From Trichostrongylus colubriformis (taxonomy: Eukaryota; Nematoda; Chromadorea; Rhabditida; Trichostrongylidae), in the NCBI GenBank assembly GCA_963978905.1, contig OZ022257.1:20789664-20853663 (forward strand): a stretch of DNA of 64,000 nucleotides. The letters are read 5' to 3'. Below the pieces are notes generated by a model that was not told where the DNA came from, did not search any database, and saw only the letters and a list, made by a program, of their open reading frames with translations. The translations under genes were made by a program, and so were the position numbers. Positions 57,937-64,000 of the stretch are shown here, one piece after another; the first letter of the stretch is position 1, and every line of letters starts with the position of its first letter.

Positions 57937-60900
57937 GCTCGCTTCGGTGGCAGAGTTTCCTGTTGGCGGCTAGCAGAGAAGACCGACACCAGTGTTATTT
58001 GATGTCGCGCGGGGCGAATTTGATTTCATTCGTGATGAAGATTAACAAGTGAAAGAGCAAATAGAAACAAACAAGTGAAACAATGACAGGGAGGATATGC
58101 GAAGAAGTACGAAAAAATGCGTTGCAAAAAAAAAGAAATTTCATCGGATGAACTCACACTTCACGTTTTCGCAGAATGTTATGTGGGCAGTTGTGAAAAC
58201 TGAACAAACTGCAAGCGGGTACCGTGAGCCAGAATTGTTCCTCTCGGTGTTTAAAGTACTAGCAACAATTACTGAAAGACTGAATGGGAGAGGGACGTCT
58301 AATTTTGGAACGACCAATATTGGAAAGTGTTGTCCATGTTCTACGAAGTGTGCACTGCACGATGGGTGATTCATGAGCGTTTAGAAAATAATAAGCATAC
58401 GGCGGAACAAGACACTTTGGAGGAGGGGGGGGGACATGGATTGATGCTCGTCAGACAGTGGGCGTGAATTCTTGCCAAGGCAGTATTAGAGGCAGAAAAG
58501 TTTTACTGACGTGCTGTGCGCCAAATACCAAGTGACTAATGCTCAACTTGAATGAGAAGGACGCTCGAAAATGCCAAAGTCGTTCACGCACGAAGGAACG
58601 CCGTCAGAACTTCCGTGGATAGTGGAAGAAGGATACTGAAGAAGTCATCACCAGACGGCAGTCAAATAACTCACCTTGAGGAAGACGAATGTGTGTATAT
58701 AGAGCATGAAAAATCAATTAGTTAAGCGAATGAAAAGGGCAAAATTCAGAGGGCTTTGCAGAATGATTAAGGTCGTTGAAGCGAGGTTATTTATAGCAAA
58801 GATGAAGCGATACAGCGTCCTGAAAACTGATTCTTTTAGAGAGAGGAAGTGAATAAAATTGAAGTTCCTGGAAACCTGGAACTTTGGTCTATGTATACCT
58901 TTGGTGGGACGAAACCCCCTTCCCTTCATTTCACACCTTTCACTGTTCGGAATACTGACTCATTTCATGGCGTGTCGAGGACATTTGAGTTTTGTTTGAA
59001 TTCGATGACCGTCTGGGAATCTTATTTGTTCAAAGACCTACTTTTGAACCCCTCCGCAGCGGTCACACCAACCTGTACCCTGCAAAAAAGCTCATTCAAC
59101 ATTCCTATTTGATGTGACGGGGGAAGGACCCATATTGAAAAAGCATTTGGCAACAACCAATCGCACAGGAATGAGGATGCGCCCTGCATCCAAATCCCAC
59201 CCAAAACTGCGAAGGTATTGAATAGCTGTGTGCAAAGTAATCCTCACAAACTGGAGCGGGATAGCTCATGAAAACCGGAATGAGCTCTAATAAGTAGTAA
59301 GAACTCGTTAAAATCTCGAAGAGAAACTGCAGTAAAGTTAGATGGACTCCTACCACCTTCTCTCAGGTATACCATGCTGTCAAAAAAATTGGCAATGCCC
59401 TTACCACCCCTCCTCTTATAGGCCCTCTACCAGCGCACTACTGGGGTGCCAGACCTCCTCTGCGATAGTTTCCATATCTTGCTCTATTTGCCTTGTTTAT
59501 TGCCGATGCCATAGAACCGTTGGAGATAAATATTAGATCGGCTGAAAAATACAGCCGTTTTGCATTGCCTAACTTCGACGACAGATCATTATTTCGCTCG
59601 AACACAATCGACTTAACGAAACAAAAACCATATAGCATACTTTTTCTACGATTACAGTGTAGATACTACTTTTTTATTCTAAATTTCCCTTCCTTGAAAT
59701 CTGAATACTGTTGAGAGGCGATTTTGACATCCCTCTCTTGAAATCATATCCACTCTGAGAGATGCTTCAGAGTGCCAAAACGTAGAGATGTGTATTGGAC
59801 ACATCCTAAGCATATAAAAAAAATTAAGCGGAACTCCCGCACCTTGTTTTCTGCAGTTTGGACAGCTCATCTTCGAATGTGGGGGTTTTGGCATCATCGC
59901 GGGAAACGCTGCAACCTTACCTGTCCACCGGAGAAGAGCGTATTTCCGGGGAACATGGGACGGTTCTTCATTGAAAAGTTGCACTGCTATAAAGAGGAGT
60001 CACTCGCAGAATTTCGGTAGCCTGTGCTTACGATAGACCAAGAGAAACTGGCCAAAGCATGCATTATTATGGAGCATTGTTCCTCCTGACGTAAACTTGT
60101 AAGGCTACTCCTAATTTTATTTCTGGTTAATCACGTATTTCCTTGAAGTTCTGACGCATTTAGTGCCACCAACAAAAAAATCATACTTCCCCATGACTCG
60201 AAGAAACGGTTGAAATAGAGCGCCTTTTGAAAATCTTTCTCAGGCTTCACATGAAAATGAAACAGCAAGTTTCTAGAGAGAAGCGCAAATAATCTGAAGA
60301 GCCGCGAAATTTAATGCTGAAAACAAGTCAAAGCAGTTGGTGTGAAAAACGGCGAAAACTTTTTGTCCGACGCAATAGCTACGCGATACATAAGACATGG
60401 AAGTTGAAGACACTGTGTTACAAACCCTCCTAATTTAACAGCTGACCGCCTTACAATCTCCCTTCACACACATAAACTACGACCCCTCCCCGAACTACGG
60501 CTACCCTTCCCGACGTACCGAACACAACTCCGTGTAGGGGACTTCTCTATAAGTGTTGTGCCCTGTGCCCTCTTAATTGGTGGGGTTCTGCCTAGCTGAA
60601 ACAGCCACCAGTTAAAAATCGAGCAGACTCGGCGAGCTTCACCACCAATTTTCAGTTCGCATCCCTTATTAAATGGGAATAATCCTTCCCAGAAATCTAT
60701 GAGCGCAGTGACCTTATAGAATGGGATGTGTGCCATTAGGATAAAAACAATTCGCGTGACCAACCGAATGGGTGCGAGCTAGGAGCGGTCGTATTAGTTG
60801 GGTCATAAAGTGATTACTCTTAAAATGGAAGAAGCTACTGCGGCGCCTACAGCTGGCACCCATAGCGTGGCAGAACGGCGATGGAAATTATCTGTCATAC

Positions 60901-61510
60901 TTGCACACGCCCCCTATGCATAAGATTGGTCCATCTGAGGTTGACCTAAATAATCAAAATGAACTAATAAAACATCAGAGAACACTAGACAATAAGCTGA
61001 AAATTCGAGAAAAATTTGAAAATTTCTTAACCATCATATCGCAGAGAATTCGTACAAAACATTGCTGGCGTTATTTTGATGAAACATTCTAATCATGATT
61101 GATAAGGATTCGGTACTGGACGGCAGCGGAAAGACGACGGACTGACCCCCCTACACCTAAAAAAAAGCTAAAGACGACGCTAACAACATATCGAGACGAG
61201 TGTCTGGATTTCAGGAAACATAGCCGGATTGCTGTGGCGCCAACCACTAGGGTCTAATAATTTCCACGCAGCCACAAGGCGAAAAACAATCCATCTCGCG
61301 TACATGCGCATGTCAATAGTGTCAATGGCTAGCCGAGTTATTTGTTCCGACAACCACTTTTTGGATCGGTTTCGCAGCAAATGATGCGTTGGATGGCGGG
61401 GAGCAACCACTCAGCCAAATTTCAGAAATGTTCATTCAGACTGGTTGCCTACACAGAGAGGTGCCTAGATCGAATCTGCTGACAGTGAGCGGTTATCATC
61501 TAATGGTTAA
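57937..61510. other. Intergenic
   Basis: No gene I can support. The 90-aa plus frame at 58097-58369 and the 99-aa minus frame at 60464-60763 have no splice partners or known motifs. A GGGTGC-type repeat related to family E lies near 60765-60890. Confidence 0.45.
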
Positions 61511-61955
61511 TTAAAGACAGTGATAGGTATAATGTGGATGATAAGCAATCCCTAAAAGATGATATCCACTTGGAAACTATGGGTTTGGGAAGCTCACCTG
61601 CGGCGAAATCCCCCACGTAAAAAGCGCTCCTGAGCTGGTGCGGAGACGGCCTTAACATGCCATGCCGTCTTTCCCATGTCAGCCCGCCTCCTAGGGTCGA
61701 TTTGCCGAAGAATGACGAATGAGGTGTAGAGTGATGAGCATGGTAGCCGAATGATACGTATCGTATTGTCTTATGCCGTATCCATCGAAATGACGTGGTG
61801 CTTGAGGCCGCGGCCATACTTCAGGTGTCTGCGTCAATTGACGTGGGTACCACCGCGGCCTGACGTGTCAACTTTCGTGGTGAACACGTCCACTGGTCAA
61901 TATCAAAAACTGGAACGAATGATCACATGTAAATTACCCTCACCACTGCCTTTAA
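61511..61955. mobile_element. MITE family C copy with nested mini-MITE
   Basis: ttaaagacagtgataggtat at the left is inverted at the right (ccctcaccactgcctttaa). It aligns with 28293-28676 except for the 55-bp insertion plus 3-bp duplication at 61806-61863. Confidence 0.8.
61806..61860. mobile_element. 55-bp family B mini-MITE
   Basis: ggccgcggccatacttcagg at the left and gggtaccaccgcggcc at the right, flanked by TGA on both sides. The empty site in the other family C copy has a single TGA. It is among the shortest mobile elements one could expect: little more than two termini and a few loop bases. Confidence 0.85.
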
Positions 61956-62575
61956 GTTGCTGTCAGACATCGCCAGAACTTTTAAATATTAAGTCCCTAC
62001 GTGATGTAGTGTTGCAGTGATAGATGGCGCACTCTACCTTCTCTCAAGATGCGGGATCAAATCAATCCCCATAAGAGCCCGCCCAGGTCAACCAAGACTC
62101 CTATTCCATCAGAGTGGGTGATTTTGGGCCAGATTAGACGGGGAGAATAAAAGCACTGAACTTACATCGAGGGGGCCCCACAAGTTATTGTATGGGTTAA
62201 ACCACATTCACTTGAACCATAATTCTGAAAGGCACTAGGATGCGCAGTGCAATCGAACAAAGGTTTGCTTGTGGTCAAAAACTTTAATCTTTATAATTTC
62301 AACGTGATATTGTTGACCGTTATCGAATCAGACGTACGATGTTTGCAAGAAAACAAAAAGGATGGTAAAAACATATAAAACTGAAATCATGGAGGAAGGA
62401 TGATGCTGTTTTTACTGCATTTGGCAGGCGTTATTAAGACAGATTGGATTCGAAGGCTGTTTTCGATCTTTCCCTTTTTGTCGTAGTCACTCCTCTCTCG
62501 ATAAGTGCAGAAAGCACTAAATACTATTCGTGTTCGAAATTGTTCGAAATGTGTCACGCATTCGTCTTCCTTTAC

Positions 62576-62972
62576 ATCAAGGACACAGGAAGGGGTAAAT
62601 TTGACAGACTGTGGAATATGGAAGTAGCTCAGCTCAGCAATGTATCAGAGAAAAGATTGAGACAAAACGAAGAAAAATCCGAGAAATAGGATCCGGGAAT
62701 TCCCCTTCCCTCTCGCACCCCTCTGCGTTACTAGCCGGGAAAGACTGCGAGGCCAAATCAGCCGGCCGTGAACGTTGACCCGCCTTCGCCTGCAACCCTT
62801 GGCTGCAGGACTGCAGGACGACACGCCGTGCGGCGGGGTCGGATAAGACACCAAGCCGCGTTTCTTGAGACGATTTTCGCCACACATCAACTCTTCTGAT
62901 GTAGAGCGTCTGTTTTCAGAGAGCATGTGTTCATAGTTCTCAGTTTTTCTTCACCACTCCCGGTGCCTTTGA
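62576..62972. mobile_element. MITE family A copy, inverted
   Basis: Read on the minus strand it aligns with 14013-14427: it starts tcaaaggcaccgggagtggt, continues aaaaactgagaact and gtggcgaaaatcgt, and ends tttacccctt. The Gly/Arg-rich frames across it are not genes. Confidence 0.75.
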
Positions 62973-64000
62973 CGGTAAGCGTTTAACCGAAAAAGAATTG
63001 CATTTCCCATGGAACTCCAATATGATATCTAGATGTATCAATGGAATTCTGTATACTGATAACAAATATGAAATCTAAGCGACAAAACGCCCCTGGGAAG
63101 CGAATTAGGTGGGGTAAATGTTTGCCCGCGATAACAGGCCCGGTACTGAGTTTGACATGGCTCACCAGCAGGCTGACCTTGTGGGTATCAACTATTGTCA
63201 TGACAAAGCTGTAGCGCTCTTGCTCTAGAGGTGGTGGACTGTGTGTTAGCCCTCAAGGTTAGAACCACTGACAAGAAGTCAAGCATTCGGTTGATGAGAT
63301 CGTAGTTTGACTCCCAACTCCGAGCGGCGTTTTATGTTTTTGCTTTATTTGTTATCAGCATTGAAACCTTGTCGGTGCACCTATTCTGGGGTGGACGTCT
63401 TTTTTTCGCGTGTCACATTACTCACTATGGATTAGAGCTACGGGATTCTGTGATGTGCGGCAGACGCACCCCGTTGACGTGCTCACGAGTAGAAGGGGTC
63501 TGCGCACGGAAATCCTGCCACCCGGGGTACGGAGCTTTCTAAAACGTAGAACCTACCTTTCACTACTGCATGCGATGCGGGTACTACATGGTCTACTTGG
63601 ATTACCGGTTATTCACTTCGATCAAATTTTGCCTTGCTGAACGCCAAAATTATTTGTGGCGCTGTCTACCATAACACATGACGATATTTCAGAATAAATT
63701 TTTTTCACACATCAGTCAAGTCGTCACAAGATTGCACTATGCGTCTCAGTTAAGGAGTTAGGAGTCGTACGAAGAGAAAATAGTATAGGATACAATAGGA
63801 GTAACCCCATCTTTTCTCAAGTGAAAATGGAAAAAACGTAGGTAATCCTCCCGAATGCTGGCTCGATACATTGAGATACAATTAATTCTAAATTTATTCA
63901 TCAACAGAATTAGCCACTCCATTATCATAGTAATCATTTCAATCAATGCCATCAGATCGAGTCGAACGATAAGTAAGGCAAAGAACCAAATGCGGATAAT
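62973..64000. other. Intergenic to window end
   Basis: No gene or clear repeat. Frames are under 80 aa and without splice support. Confidence 0.5.

Noticed and set aside
62030..62110. tRNA-derived SINE (gggatcaaatcaatcccc, also near 49410)
   Set aside because: Only a B-box-like word is shared; no A box at the right spacing and no tail.

Overview
The window is nuclear DNA of a nematode. I infer a clade V or strongylid-type parasite because protein-coding genes are split by short GT-AG introns (about 52-80 nt) with TTTCAG-type acceptors. Several start codons lie just after an intron-like acceptor with no exon in front of it, as expected for spliced-leader trans-splicing. Gene density is low and miniature inverted-repeat elements (MITEs) are very dense. 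Species and genus cannot be told from the sequence. All exon structures here were built by eye from splice sites, reading phase and protein similarity.

Two long conserved genes dominate, both on the minus strand. Positions 6177-17144 hold an 11-exon mitochondrial carrier of the SLC25A33/36 pyrimidine-nucleotide type (308 aa). Positions 34993-46914 hold a 16-exon TMCO4/DUF726 protein (about 635 aa). Small genes accompany them. An 83-aa three-exon gene lies on the plus strand inside a carrier intron (13239-13625), with its first two exons tandemly duplicated. A 75-aa basic, Gly/Arg/Ser-rich three-exon gene lies at 53270-54718 (minus). A weaker 70-aa candidate lies at 9950-10304 (minus), in another carrier intron.

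The rest is mobile DNA. At 23153-26453 a Penelope-like retroelement (RT plus GIY-YIG endonuclease) is joined head-to-head to a second, shorter copy, making a 3.3-kb inverted structure with a hammerhead-like motif in each arm. At 36586-39400 an AT-rich element with a long, intact, different reverse transcriptase ORF sits inside one TMCO4 intron. It is flanked by a 7-bp direct repeat, and taking it out leaves a normal 60-nt intron. There is an internally deleted mariner (47189-48070), a long-TIR mariner relative (30825-31504), three foldback elements built from the 3' end of mariner, and about eight MITE families. Several MITEs are nested, which gives natural empty-site comparisons and target-site duplications (TA for Tc1/mariner types, TNA for a Harbinger-like family, about 9 bp for another).

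No tRNA, rRNA or CRISPR array was found. Most other open frames are chance frames or run through repeats.
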